64,000 bases of DNA from Verrucosispora sp. WMMD573 (lineage in GTDB: Bacteria > Actinomycetota > Actinomycetes > Mycobacteriales > Micromonosporaceae), in NCBI RefSeq assembly GCF_027497175.1, contig NZ_CP114901.1, positions 5,208,001-5,272,000 of the forward strand, read 5' to 3'. The notes below the pieces were generated by a model, which saw only the letters and a list, made by a program, of their open reading frames with translations, was not told the DNA's origin and did no database searches. Position 1 is the stretch's first letter. Every line of letters begins with the position of its first letter. Of this stretch, positions 31,090-39,512 are shown piece after piece. The position numbers and the translations under genes are program-made.

Positions 31090-32286
31090 TCAGCTGCGAG
31101 CGGACACGCGGCCGAAGGCGCGCATCGCCAGCGCACCGATGATCGGGCCTGGGACGAGCAGCAGGAACGCCCAACGCCAGCCGACCGCGTCGGCCAGGAC
31201 GGGGACGAGTTGGATGGTGACGACGGTCAGGGCGAACCCGATGGCCGTCTGTGCGGTGAGCGCGGTGCCGACGTACCGCTTGTCGGCGACCTCGCTCAGC
31301 GCGGTCGAGAAGACGCCGGAGTCCGCGATCACCGCGGCACCCCACACCACACCCAGCAGTACGACGGCGCCGGGCGGCGCGGTGAAGAACAGCGGTGAGG
31401 CCAGGCAGCAGGCACCACTGACCACCAGGGCGGTGAAGGCGGCCCGAGGTCGACCGAACCGGTCCGCGGCCCACCCGCCGACCAGGCATCCGGCGACGCC
31501 GGCAATCCCGATCGCCAGGAACGCGAGCAGGCTGACGTTCGCGTCGTCGTCACCGGTCCGGGCCGCCGTGCCGGCGATCAGGAAGCTGGGCAGCCAGGTC
31601 CACAGCGCGTACAGCTCCCACATGTGTCCGAAGTAGCCCAGGTTCACCAGCCGGGGACCACGCTGCGCGAACATCGCCAGGGCGTATCGGGGGTACGGAC
31701 GCGGCGGCGTGCCCGGGGCGAACTGCGGACCCTCCCGCACCAGGGTCACCGCCACCACCGCGCCGAGCAGCGCGCAGCCGGCCGCGCTGCCCATCACGCC
31801 GCGCCACGGCAGGTCGCCCAGCCCGCCGATCAGATGCGGCAGCGCCGAGCCGAGGGTCAGCGCGCCGATCATGACGCCGAACGCGAGCCCCCGACGGGCC
31901 GGCGGAGCCCAGGATCCGGTCAGCTTCATGCCGACCGGGTACACCCCGGCCAGGAACACACCGGTGAGGAAGCGCAGCGGGACGGCCCCGGCCAGCCCGT
32001 CGACGGTGAGGGCGAAGATGCCGGTGCAGGCGGCCGCAAGGGTCGCGCAGCCGGCCATCAGCAGGTGCGGTCTGATCCGGTCGGCCAGGTTCAGCACGGT
32101 CGACGTGACGGCACCGGCGACGAAGCCGAGTTGGACGGAGGCGGTAAGCCAGACGGATGCGGCGGCGCTGATCTGCCACGACTCGCGTAGCGCCGGCACC
32201 ACGGCGGAGGCCGAGAACCACACCGCCAGGCTGAGTACCTGGACGGCGGCGATCAGTGCACGCTGTACCCCGGGTCGTGACATCAT
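31090..32286 (-). CDS. MFS transporter
   Basis: A 398-residue major facilitator with about 12 membrane helices. The first reads LIAAVQVLSLAVWFSASAVV and the loop 2-3 motif is a weak LADRIRPHLLMAG; the central loop and second half contain GGWAADRFGRPRAAF, a clear MFS loop 8-9 signature. It resembles CynX/NNP-like or drug exporters, but the substrate cannot be given. ATG 32286 follows GAGGAG by five bases; a second ATG three bases later is also possible. The gene is single and faces away from the oxidoreductase terminator side. Confidence 0.82.
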   Translation of the reverse strand: MMSRPGVQRALIAAVQVLSLAVWFSASAVVPALRESWQISAAASVWLTASVQLGFVAGAVTSTVLNLADRIRPHLLMAGCATLAAACTGIFALTVDGLAGAVPLRFLTGVFLAGVYPVGMKLTGSWAPPARRGLAFGVMIGALTLGSALPHLIGGLGDLPWRGVMGSAAGCALLGAVVAVTLVREGPQFAPGTPPRPYPRYALAMFAQRGPRLVNLGYFGHMWELYALWTWLPSFLIAGTAARTGDDDANVSLLAFLAIGIAGVAGCLVGGWAADRFGRPRAAFTALVVSGACCLASPLFFTAPPGAVVLLGVVWGAAVIADSGVFSTALSEVADKRYVGTALTAQTAIGFALTVVTIQLVPVLADAVGWRWAFLLLVPGPIIGALAMRAFGRVSARS

Positions 32287-32531
32287 CCGCGCTCCTCGAC
32301 TGCCACCGTAGATCATCTTGGTGCGCAGCGGGTCGAGCGATGCGTCACTGCTCGTTCGCAGCGTTCGCGGATGCCGGTTGCCGTGCCCCTGCCCAACTTC
32401 GCGTAGGTGTCCGGGCGTCCGCTACCTGTCGTGATGCCACCCACAACCGCTCAGCCATCCTAGGATCCTGGCATCATCCTCCTTCGCCTGGGTCGGCTTG
32501 TTCTCGGCCGGTCGTCCTGGCGTTGCGCCGC

Positions 32532-32568
32532 CGACCGGCGTGACAGTCGACCGGCGTGACAGTCGACC
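32532..32568. repeat. Short tandem repeat
   Basis: Two exact copies of CGACCGGCGTGACAGT followed by a 5-base partial third copy. It lies in the 309-base gap between the MFS start and the oxidoreductase stop, which otherwise shows nothing recognisable. Confidence 0.7.
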
Positions 32569-32595
32569 CGGCCGGAGGTCACCCTCTGACGGGCA

Positions 32596-33645
32596 CTACG
32601 GGACAAGGACAATCTTTCCCACGTGCCGCCGACGGGCGAGTTCCTCCTGAGCGTCGGCGGCCTGGTGCAGCGGAAAGGTCGCCGCGACGACGGGTGTGAT
32701 CGCACCGCGCCGGGCCAGGTCCATGAGGAGTTCGAAGTGGGCGGGGGTGTGCATCGCGGAGCCGATCAGCTGCGCATTGTGCAGGTAGAGGCGGCGCACG
32801 TCGAAGGCGACCTGGTAGCCACCGAGCGCACCGGCGATCACCCATCGGCCACCGTCGCGCAACAGGGGCAGGCCCTCGCTCACGAAGGCTCCGGCGACGA
32901 CGTCGAGCCCCACGTCGATGCCCTGCGGGGCGCTGGCGCGGACCTGCTCGACGACGTCCCTCGCGCGGTCCACCACGTCGTGCGCTCCCGCCGCGCGCAC
33001 CGAATCGATCTTTTCTCCACTGCTGATGGCCAGGACCCGCGCGCCTCGCGCCCGCGCGATCTGCACCAGCGCCAACCCCACGCCGCCCGAGGCGCCCGAG
33101 ACCAGGACGGTCTCCCCGGCCCGCAGCCGGCCCCGCTCGATCATGCCCAGCGCCGTGCCGTACGCCGTCGGCAACGCCGCGAGCTGATCGTCGGTGAGCG
33201 GTGACTCCGTCATGTCGTGCACCTGCCACGCCGGTGCGGTCACGTACTCGGCGTAACCACCGTCGCGCTCGCTGCCCATCAGGCCCACCGGGTTCGCGTC
33301 CGGACCTTCGGCGTCGTAGATCGCCGGATCGACGACCACCCTGCGGCCGACCAGGCGCGTATCCACGCCGGGCCCCACCGACACGACCCGGCCGGCCACG
33401 TCGGCGCCCTGGATGCGGGGGAACTCGATCGCCCCACGCCAGCCCGAGAGGGCCTTCGGGTCGTCCGGGCGACCGTAGGCGCCCTCCCTGGTCCACAGGT
33501 CGGTGTTGTTCAGCGCCACCGCGCTGACCCGGACCAGCACCTCCCCCGCCGCGAGGGCGGGCACGGTCACCTCCGCCTCGGTCAGCACGTCCGGCCCACC
33601 GTGCCGGATGATCCGCACGGCACGCATGGTCGTCGGCACCGCCAT
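32596..33645 (-). CDS. Quinone oxidoreductase-like zinc-type alcohol dehydrogenase (MDR)
   Basis: A 349-residue NAD(P)H-dependent medium-chain reductase. The GroES-like N-domain starts MRAVRIIRHGGPDVLTEAEV after a short MAVPTT leader and contains VALNNTDLWTREGAY. The Rossmann part has LVSGASGGVGLALVQIARAR with the nucleotide motif. No structural Zn Cys cluster is present, as in quinone reductases. ATG 33645 follows GGAGGGG by seven bases, so longer readings to 33831 are rejected. The gene is divergent from a TetR regulator with 72 bases between starts, carrying two palindromic sites, so it is the likely target of that repressor. The electrophile or quinone inducer is unknown. Confidence 0.88.
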   Translation of the reverse strand: MAVPTTMRAVRIIRHGGPDVLTEAEVTVPALAAGEVLVRVSAVALNNTDLWTREGAYGRPDDPKALSGWRGAIEFPRIQGADVAGRVVSVGPGVDTRLVGRRVVVDPAIYDAEGPDANPVGLMGSERDGGYAEYVTAPAWQVHDMTESPLTDDQLAALPTAYGTALGMIERGRLRAGETVLVSGASGGVGLALVQIARARGARVLAISSGEKIDSVRAAGAHDVVDRARDVVEQVRASAPQGIDVGLDVVAGAFVSEGLPLLRDGGRWVIAGALGGYQVAFDVRRLYLHNAQLIGSAMHTPAHFELLMDLARRGAITPVVAATFPLHQAADAQEELARRRHVGKIVLVP

Positions 33646-33666
33646 CAGCCTGCCCCTCCAGAAGTA

Positions 33667-33703
33667 CACTGATCTGTGAACTACCACCGTACAGCGATCG
33701 GTG
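33667..33703. promoter_or_regulatory. Twin palindromic operator-like sites
   Basis: CACTGATCTGTG (33667-33678) and CAGCGATCGGTG (33692-33703) are each 10/12 palindromic around GATC and are centred 25 bases apart. Their wider context, GTACA-N-TGATC or CGATC-N-GTGA, is a 13/16 direct repeat. They sit between the divergent TetR and oxidoreductase starts. Confidence 0.6.
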
Positions 33704-33717
33704 AGGAGGAGCCCCGC

Positions 33718-34311
33718 ATGTCGGAAACGCGGGCCCGCACCCCGGCTGGCCAGCGCATCCTTGCGGCCGCCGGGAAGCTTTTCTACGACCGCGGGATCAC
33801 CGCCGTCGGCGTGGATCTCATCGCCGAGCACTCAGGTCTTACCAAACGGACGCTGTACAACCAGTTCGGCTCGAAAGAACACCTCGTGACCGCCTACCTC
33901 ACCGAGCGCGACCAACGCTGGCGGTCGCTCGTCCACGCCACCGTCGACGCGTGCGATGACCCCGTCGCGGCGGTTACCGCACCGTTCGACGCGCTGCGGA
34001 CCTGGAGCAGGACCAACACCCGCGGCTGCGCGTTCATCAACGCGCTGGCCGAACTCCCGGACCCGGCGCATCCCGCCCACCGCATCGCCGCAGACCAGAA
34101 GCACTGGCTGCTGCACCTGTTCAGGCAGCTCGCCACCGCCGCGGGCTGCGACCGACCCGTCGCCCTCGCCACCCGGCTCCTGGTGCTGCACGAGGGCGCT
34201 CTCGCCACCCAACCACTCGCCCTCGACACCCTCGCGGAGAGCACCGACCTGGCCCGCGGCCTCGTTCGCGCCAGCCGCCGGCGCGGCGCACGAGGAGACG
34301 CGCGCCGATGA
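33718..34311 (+). CDS. TetR/AcrR-family regulator
   Basis: A 197-residue repressor. The TetR helix-turn-helix lies at about 10-55: ILAAAGKLFYDRGITAVGVD, then HSGLTKRTLYNQFGSKEHLV. The rest is the all-helical ligand and dimer domain. ATG 33718 follows GTGAGGAGGAG. It probably represses itself and the divergent oxidoreductase through the twin sites in between. Its stop overlaps the ATG of a broken hydrolase gene (ATGA), so an intact operon of regulator plus hydrolase probably existed earlier. Confidence 0.88.
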   Translation: MSETRARTPAGQRILAAAGKLFYDRGITAVGVDLIAEHSGLTKRTLYNQFGSKEHLVTAYLTERDQRWRSLVHATVDACDDPVAAVTAPFDALRTWSRTNTRGCAFINALAELPDPAHPAHRIAADQKHWLLHLFRQLATAAGCDRPVALATRLLVLHEGALATQPLALDTLAESTDLARGLVRASRRRGARGDARR

Positions 34312-34719
34312 TCCCGAGCGTCCCGCTTGCCCGTGACGTCGATGGCGCCGGACCACTCCTCGTCGCGACCACGGCATGGCCGAGGACCGCCGCTCCTGGG
34401 GTCGGGCGCCGCTGGCCTGGCACTTCCGTACGGTCCGCATCGACCTGCGCGGTCACGGGCGCCTGGCCACGAGTGCCGCCGTACGACCCGCTGAGCATGG
34501 CCGGCGACGTCCACGAACTCGTCCCTACCCCTGGCTGTCGGGCAAGACCCCCTGGCCGTGGGGCACTCTTACGGCGGCGGGGTGGTGGCCGCCGGACGCT
34601 GCGCCAGGACGTACGCGGATGTGGAGATGTCGCCCACCGTCACCCGTTACCCCCGCCTGGCCGACCCGTTCTGGTTCACGCGTCGGCTGATCGCCTTTGA
34701 CAGCCCCCACGGGCGTTGA
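34308..34719 (+). pseudogene. Frameshifted and shortened alpha/beta hydrolase
   Basis: The start MIPSVPLARDVDGAGPLLV overlaps the tetR stop. Hydrolase sequence then continues in other frames: GMAEDRRSWGRAPLAWHFRT with RIDLRGHG from about 34374, YDPLSMAGDVHELV from about 34484, and DPLAVGHSYGGGVVAAGRCA with the nucleophile elbow GHSYGG from about 34549 to the TGA at 34719. At least three frame changes and loss of the C-terminal half make it non-functional. The order of the pieces matches an intact alpha/beta hydrolase. Confidence 0.75.
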
Positions 34720-34727
34720 CGTCGACG

Positions 34728-35018
34728 TCACTCGTCGCCGACGACCTTGACGTCCTTCCAGAACGCGACCCGGTCACGGATCATCTCGGCCTCGGGCAGC
34801 GGCTGCGGGTAGTACCAGACCGCGTCCACGCTGGTCTGGCCCTCGTGTTCCAGCGTGTAGTACGACGCGGTGCCCTTCCACGGGCAGACCGTGTGGGTGT
34901 CGGAGTCCCGCAGCAGGTCGGTGCGGAGCGCGGCGCGGGGGAAATAGTGGTTGCCCTCGACCACGACGGTGTCCGGGCTCTCGGCGATGACCAGGTCGTT
35001 CCAGATGGCTTTCGGCAT
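34728..35018 (-). CDS. DUF427 family protein
   Basis: A 96-residue protein, the usual size for DUF427. It begins MPKAIWNDLVIAESPDTVVV and carries the conserved core EGNHYFPRAAL, CPWKGTASYYTLE and VWYYPQPLPEAEMIRDRVAF. The domain is a small beta-rich fold of unknown biochemical role. A 15-bp perfect hairpin ends only four bases before the ATG, so the ribosome site (GGAAG) is part of or next to its outer arm. Expression may depend on that structure, or the gene may be transcribed from a promoter inside it. Confidence 0.85.
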   Translation of the reverse strand: MPKAIWNDLVIAESPDTVVVEGNHYFPRAALRTDLLRDSDTHTVCPWKGTASYYTLEHEGQTSVDAVWYYPQPLPEAEMIRDRVAFWKDVKVVGDE

Positions 35019-35022
35019 GCTT

Positions 35023-35058
35023 CCAGACTAGGCCGGGCCGTGCCCCGGCCTAGTCTGG
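35023..35058 (-). terminator. 15-bp hairpin abutting the DUF427 start
   Basis: Perfect inverted repeat CCAGACTAGGCCGGG / CCCGGCCTAGTCTGG with a 6-base loop. It can end the leftward phosphodiesterase transcript (stop at 35123), but it also sits at the DUF427 start codon. Confidence 0.75.
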
Positions 35059-35122
35059 CGCCTCGTTTCGAAGGGGCGACCGGGCGATCCGCCGGCGACG
35101 CGGCCGACCGGAGCGAGCGACA

Positions 35123-35629
35123 CTATTTCGATGACAGCGGCACCTCGTGCAGGGTGACGGCGTGGAGCCGACCGTCGGCCAGTTCCGCGGTGAGGTATGT
35201 CGCGTACGGCTGGCGGCGCCGGTCGGTCGGCGAGCCGGGATTGAGCAACCGCAGACCGCCGGGCGCCTCGCTGTCCCAGGGGATGTGGGAGTGGCCGAAG
35301 ACGAGCAGGTCGCAATCGGGGAAGCGCGCCGCGCACCGCCGCTCCCGGCCGCTGGCCGGCCCGGTCTCGTGCACCACCGCGATGCGCACCCCGGCGACGT
35401 CCGCGCGGGCGATCTCCGGCAGTCGGGCCCGCAGATCGGGACCGTCGTTGTTGCCGTAGACGCCGATCAGCCGGGCACTGCGCCGCTCCAGATCGTCGAG
35501 CAGAGCGGCGCTGACCCAGTCACCGGCGTGGACGACAAGGTCTGCGGCGTCGACGGCGGTCCACAGCCCGGCCGGCAGGTCCCGGGCACGTTTTGGCAGG
35601 TGGGTGTCTGCCATGATGACCAACCGCAC
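35123..35629 (-). CDS. YfcE/MJ0936-type metallophosphoesterase
   Basis: A 168-residue calcineurin-like phosphoesterase. Metal motifs are in order: MADTHLP (D-x-H), HAGDW (GD), GNNDGP (GNxD), VVHETG (H) and FGHSHIPW (GHxH). The final LLNPGSPTDRR is typical of YfcE phosphodiesterases that hydrolyse small phosphodiesters. GTG 35629 (VRLVIMADTHLP) is preferred, because relatives start MRLVxMADTH; an upstream frame to 35725 is not supported. It stands alone with a strong hairpin downstream. Confidence 0.85.
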   Translation of the reverse strand: MRLVIMADTHLPKRARDLPAGLWTAVDAADLVVHAGDWVSAALLDDLERRSARLIGVYGNNDGPDLRARLPEIARADVAGVRIAVVHETGPASGRERRCAARFPDCDLLVFGHSHIPWDSEAPGGLRLLNPGSPTDRRRQPYATYLTAELADGRLHAVTLHEVPLSSK

Positions 35630-35752
35630 CCGGTCAGCGTAGCTGCGCCCAGGCCCGCGAACCGGGTCAGCCACCGCCAGGTTGCACTCCGTCCCGGACC
35701 GGAGCCGTGCACCGGGGTACGCCACGCCGAGCCGTACGCCCCGTCGCGGGTC

Positions 35753-36205
35753 TCAGGCGGCTCCGGCTGCGGACTGCGCGTCCCACATGCTGACGACCAC
35801 GCCGAACACGAAGAGCTGCAACGCTGTCGCGAGCCCCGGCAGCTCGATCGCGATGTCACCGCGCCAGACGCTGGTCTTGCGGACCGAACCCACCCGGGTG
35901 TCACCGAGAACCAACTCCTCCTCGCCGCCCCAGATGGACTTACGCCGGAACTGGTAGGTCTGCCCGGCCGCCTCGACGGTCCACCGCTTACGACCCACCC
36001 GGTCGGCCGAGGCGACCGGCGCTCCCGCGTCGTCGACCATGGTGTACCTGGTGCCCCAGGCGTTGGAGCGGACCTGGAAACGCCGCCCCTCCAGCTCGAA
36101 CTCGCCACCGCTGCGCCACACCGAACTGTCCCAGACGGCGATCTCCCGACCTCGGTCCGTCACCACGTAACGGCTCCGCCAGACGCTGACCCTGCGAGCT
36201 TCCAC
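35753..36205 (-). CDS. Conserved hypothetical protein, beta-rich with C-terminal helix
   Basis: A 150-residue protein of unknown function, starting VEARRVSVWRSRYVVTDRGR. Repeated strands with Trp-Arg turns (AVWDSSVWRSGGEFELEGRR, FRRKSIWGGEEELVLGDTRV, VRKTSVWRGDIAIELPG) suggest a tubby/LURP-like beta barrel, which is only an impression. One hydrophobic segment near the end (ALQLFVFGVVVSMWDAQ) may anchor it to the membrane. GTG 36205 is chosen since the repeat pattern begins there. It is divergent from the MerR-methyltransferase gene with a 100-base gap. Confidence 0.65.
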   Translation of the reverse strand: MEARRVSVWRSRYVVTDRGREIAVWDSSVWRSGGEFELEGRRFQVRSNAWGTRYTMVDDAGAPVASADRVGRKRWTVEAAGQTYQFRRKSIWGGEEELVLGDTRVGSVRKTSVWRGDIAIELPGLATALQLFVFGVVVSMWDAQSAAGAA

Positions 36206-36305
36206 GTGACCAGGGTAGGCAACAGGGCCTCTGGACGGCATCGCGGAGGACACGCGGCAGCGAAGCCTTGCTCCTCACGCGGCGTGATGCCCGATAGTCG
36301 GTGCC

Positions 36306-37421
36306 ATGGCGGAGCACCTGACCGTGGGGCGGGTGGCGGAGTTGGCCGGCGTCAGCGTCCGCACCCTGCACCACTACGACGAGATCGGCCTGCTCGAACC
36401 GTCCACCCGCACCACGGCCGGGCACCGGGCCTACTCCGCCGACGATGTCGAGCGGCTCCGGGAGGTGCTCGCCTACCGGCGGCTCGGTTTCGGGCTGCGC
36501 GAGATAGCGGATCTGGTCGACGATCCGGCCACAGACGCGGTCGCGCACCTGTGCCGGCTACGGGGCCTGCTGCTGGATCAGCGCGATCGCGCTGCCGCCA
36601 TGGTCTCGGCGATCGACCGGGAGCTGGACGCGCGGGCGAGGGGAATCAGGACGACACCGGAGGAGCAGTTGAGAGTGTTCGGGACACAGTTGTACGACGC
36701 CATCGGATCCGCCTACCCCGCGACCCGGCGCACCGAGCCACGGATCGCCGCGCGTATCTGGGCTGCCCTTGGTGACGCCCGAACGGTACTCAACGTCGGA
36801 GCCGGCACCGGCTCGTACGAGCCACCCGATCGCGACGTCACGGCGGTGGAACCGTCGCTGGTCATGCGGGCGCAGCGGCCTCCCGGCGCGGCACCATGCG
36901 TGGCCGCGGCGGCGGAGAGTCTGCCGTTCGAGGACCAGTCCTTCGACGCCGCGATGGCGGTCAGCACCGTCCACCACTGGCCGGACCCGGTCGCCGGGCT
37001 GCGCGAGATGCGACGGGTGGCCCGCCGGGTGGTGGTGTTGACCTACGACGCCGACGACACCCGCTGGCGTCAACGATTCTGGCTCACCCGCGACTATCTG
37101 CCCGAGTTCGCGGAGCTCCTCGTCGGGTGGCCGTCCCTGGCCGACCTGACCGGCGCGATCGGCGGACGCGCCGAGCCGGTGCTGGTGCCGTGGGACTGCG
37201 CTGACGGCTTCTTCGAGGCGTACTGGCGCCGGCCGGAGGCGTACCTCGACGATCACGTACGCCGCGCGGTCTCGGTGTGGACCAGACTCGGCCCGCAGGC
37301 CGAGCAGCGGGCGGTCGGCAGACTCCGACAGGACCTGGCCTCAGGCCGGTGGGCCGAGCGCAACCGCGACCTGGTCGCCCTCGACGCGGCGGAGCTCGGT
37401 CTCCGCCTGCTCGTGGCCTGA
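36306..37421 (+). CDS. MerR regulator fused to a SAM methyltransferase
   Basis: A 371-residue two-part protein. Residues 5-115 are a MerR DNA-binding region and dimer helix (TVGRVAELAGVSVRTLHHYD, HRAYSADDVERLREVLAYRR). Where TipA-like regulators carry a thiostrepton-binding domain, the chain goes on from about 126 as a class I methyltransferase: motif I VLNVGAGTGSYEPP (162-174), then AAAESLPFEDQSFDAAMAVS and WPDPVAGLREMRRVARRVVV. Both parts appear complete and in one frame. The fusion suggests a regulator sensing SAM or its substrate, or an enzyme that controls its own gene. Neither activity is shown. A 6-bp hairpin follows. Confidence 0.85.
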   Translation: MAEHLTVGRVAELAGVSVRTLHHYDEIGLLEPSTRTTAGHRAYSADDVERLREVLAYRRLGFGLREIADLVDDPATDAVAHLCRLRGLLLDQRDRAAAMVSAIDRELDARARGIRTTPEEQLRVFGTQLYDAIGSAYPATRRTEPRIAARIWAALGDARTVLNVGAGTGSYEPPDRDVTAVEPSLVMRAQRPPGAAPCVAAAAESLPFEDQSFDAAMAVSTVHHWPDPVAGLREMRRVARRVVVLTYDADDTRWRQRFWLTRDYLPEFAELLVGWPSLADLTGAIGGRAEPVLVPWDCADGFFEAYWRRPEAYLDDHVRRAVSVWTRLGPQAEQRAVGRLRQDLASGRWAERNRDLVALDAAELGLRLLVA

Positions 37422-37430
37422 GCCAAGGCC

Positions 37431-37446
37431 CCAGCGGGAACGCTGG
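37431..37446 (+). terminator. Small hairpin after the MerR fusion
   Basis: CCAGCG-GGAA-CGCTGG, a perfect 6-bp stem, starts 10 bases after the stop codon. It is short, so support is moderate. Confidence 0.4.
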
Positions 37447-37673
37447 CGTAGGTCGGCGCTGGTGTCGCCGTCGACACCGGCGTTGACGAACTCGTATCCA
37501 CGGTGTTCGGGCCGTTCACGAAGCGCACCCACCCAGTCGGCGCCGAGCGTGCCCTGCGTCGAGCTGGAGCCGGCCGCGACGACTGTGGGGCACGCGTCCG
37601 GCCGGCGACCGTCGGAGCAGGCTTCGGTTGGTGGGTTGGCGGCCGGCCGACCGAACGCGAGGTACGCGACGGT
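37438..37673 (-). pseudogene. SGNH/GDSL hydrolase remnant
   Basis: On the minus strand, an open stretch reads TVAYLAFGRPAANPP, then TVVAAGSSSTQGTLGADWV and GYEFVNAGVDGDTSADLRQR. The GSSSTQG block is the nucleophile motif of SGNH hydrolases (GDS usually) and FVNAGVDGDT is block III-like. Only the first third of such an enzyme is present; it stops being recognisable at the end of the MerR fusion gene. No start with a ribosome site is seen. It fills most of the 347-base gap 37422-37768. Confidence 0.6.
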
Positions 37674-37768
37674 GCCTGCCGCGCCCCGGTCGCGTCGCGG
37701 TGTGAGGCAGAGCCAGAACTGTCAGAATCGGACTCAAGGAGCCGGTACGCACGGGTCGAGGGGAAGAC

Positions 37769-38176
37769 ATGAGCGACTGGAACGACAAGGTCATCGCCGA
37801 GTTTCGCGCCAACGGCGGGCAGGTGGGCGGTCACTTCGCCGGCGAGCCGCTGCTGCTGTTGCACACGGTCGGCGCCAAGAGCGGCCAGCCCCGGGTACAC
37901 CCGATGATGTACCAGAAGGTGGACGGCGGCTACGCCGTGTTCGCATCCAAAGCCGGCGCGCCCACCAACCCCGACTGGTACCACAACCTGCTCGCCCATC
38001 CGCGCACTCAAGCGGAGATCGGGACGGACACGGTCGAGTTGGTCGCCCGGGTCACCACCGGGGACGAGCGAGACCGGATCTGGAGCGCGCAGAAGGCCGC
38101 GTACCCGATCTTCGCCGACTACGAGCGGAAGACCACCCGCCAGATCCCCGTCGTCGTACTCGAACCCGCGCCGTAG
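37769..38176 (+). CDS. Deazaflavin (F420)-dependent nitroreductase family protein
   Basis: A 135-residue Ddn-like split-barrel protein. Key parts are the start WNDKVIAEFRANGGQVGG, the cofactor-binding LLLLHTVGAKSGQPRVHPMM and NPDWYHNLLAHPRTQAEIGT. Members bind F420 and reduce nitroaromatics, quinones or menaquinone. ATG 37769 is preceded by GAGGGGAAG. It is a single gene, convergent with a GNAT acetyltransferase. Confidence 0.88.
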   Translation: MSDWNDKVIAEFRANGGQVGGHFAGEPLLLLHTVGAKSGQPRVHPMMYQKVDGGYAVFASKAGAPTNPDWYHNLLAHPRTQAEIGTDTVELVARVTTGDERDRIWSAQKAAYPIFADYERKTTRQIPVVVLEPAP

Positions 38177-38223
38177 CGAGCAACGATCGGAAAGGCCGAC
38201 ACATCCCGGTCACGATGCCGAGG

Positions 38224-38757
38224 TCAGAGGCCGGCCAGCTTCTCGAAGAGTTCGTTCGTCGTGTCGTAGTACCTCGTCGTCCGGCCGAGACGCGTCATGC
38301 CGAGCCGCCGGCAGACGGCCTGGGAGGCACGGTTGTCCGGGTTCGTGACCGCGATGACCCTCGTCAGACCTTGGTCGAACGCGTCGTCCAAGACCGCCGC
38401 CGCTGCTTCGGTGGCGTAGCCGTGCCCCCAGACGTCCGGATGCAGGTGCCAGCCGATCTCGACATCGGTCGGGCCGCCGGTAGGTTCGCCAGCCGACAGG
38501 GGAATCGGTTTGAGCAGGAGGTTTCCGACCAACTGACGGTCTGTCGCGGTGGTGATGGCCCAGATCCCGTGGATCGGATCGTCGATGGCGCATCGCCGTG
38601 CGATCGAGGCGAGGGCGTCCTCGCGGCTGTTCATGAGTGTCGGCCGCGCGCCCAGGAACCGCACGACATCCCAGCGCGACTCGAGATCCAGAAGGAAGTC
38701 GGCGTCCTCCTCGCCCCAGGGACGCAGCAGCAGGCGATCGCTCGCGATGGTGCGCAT
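38224..38757 (-). CDS. GNAT acetyltransferase (RimJ/RimL type)
   Basis: A 177-residue GNAT enzyme starting MRTIASDRLLLRPWGEEDAD. It has the central strand DVEIGWHLHPDVWGHGYATE, which includes the acetyl-CoA pyrophosphate loop (xxGHGYAT), and the C-terminal VTNPDNRASQAVCRRLGMTR. The acceptor could be a ribosomal protein N-terminus or a small molecule. ATG 38757 is used; a TTG at 38766 is less likely. Confidence 0.85.
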   Translation of the reverse strand: MRTIASDRLLLRPWGEEDADFLLDLESRWDVVRFLGARPTLMNSREDALASIARRCAIDDPIHGIWAITTATDRQLVGNLLLKPIPLSAGEPTGGPTDVEIGWHLHPDVWGHGYATEAAAAVLDDAFDQGLTRVIAVTNPDNRASQAVCRRLGMTRLGRTTRYYDTTNELFEKLAGL

Positions 38758-38830
38758 CTCACCCAACCTAGTGCTCCGGCCGGGGCCGAGGAAGCGCCAG
38801 GACGGGTATCACTGTTGCGGGCGAGGCTTG

Positions 38831-39169
38831 GTGACAGTGAGGGCCCAGCCACGGCCACGCGCCCACGTCGCATCATCCACCGAGGGCACCTTCGGTGGGT
38901 ACTCGTGCGATGGTCTGGTGGCCGAGCAGTACGAGTTGCTGACCGCCGAACCGTGCATCGCCGGAAAGAGCCCCGCGAACCTGGCGACCTGGTACGTCGA
39001 CGACATCGACCAGATCGTCGACGAACTCGTCTCGTCCGGCGTCGAGATGATCAGGTACGACCAGTTGGACCATGACGCCAGGGGAATCACCGCGCGGGCC
39101 GGCGGTGGACGCATCGCGTGGTTCCAGGATCCCGACGGCAACACCTTCGCCCTCGAAGCCGATACCTGA
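38831..39169 (+). pseudogene. VOC-domain protein missing its N-terminus
   Basis: The C-terminal two thirds of a VOC/glyoxalase domain are present: YSCDGLVAEQYELLTAEPC, NLATWYVDDIDQIVDELVSS, then GITARAGGGRIAWFQDPDGN and FALEADT. The first beta-alpha unit with FYxxxLGL is absent; upstream sequence (VRAQPRPRAHVASS) does not resemble it. The GTG at 38831 has no ribosome site. It is either a truncated gene or a diverged one. Confidence 0.5.
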
Positions 39170-39235
39170 CGGTCCGGCCACCGGCTGCCGGCATCCGGCC
39201 AGTTGGACCTGTGCGTGTCGGCACACCGACGGGGG

Positions 39236-39463
39236 CTACCGGTGGCGGTTGCGGGGGTGTTTCTTGGCCGTCCGCTCGTTGCCGTGTTTGTAGTTGCCGG
39301 TGATGCGCGCCATCAACTCCTGAGGATCTTCGGTGTTCACGTCGATCAGGAATCGGGCCGCAGCGGCACCCCGAAGCACGCCAGCCTGCCGGCCGTGATG
39401 GAGCAGTTCGACGTCACCGTTCTTGCGGAGGCGGTAGGTGAATCCCTCAGGTGCACCAGGCAT
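39236..39463 (-). CDS. Small conserved hypothetical protein
   Basis: A 75-residue basic protein: MPGAPEGFTYRLRKNGDVEL, with LIDVNTEDPQELMARITGNY in the middle and a Lys/Arg/His-rich end KHGNERTAKKHPRNRHR. The sequence pattern is familiar from actinobacterial genomes but no function is known. It may bind nucleic acid, judged only from its charged tail. The ATG is within the longer open frame that runs to 39901, which is not otherwise supported. Confidence 0.7.
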   Translation of the reverse strand: MPGAPEGFTYRLRKNGDVELLHHGRQAGVLRGAAAARFLIDVNTEDPQELMARITGNYKHGNERTAKKHPRNRHR

Positions 39464-39512
39464 CGCCGTATCCTCCCCGCCGGCCGCACCGCACGCGACC
39501 CAATTAGGCTGC

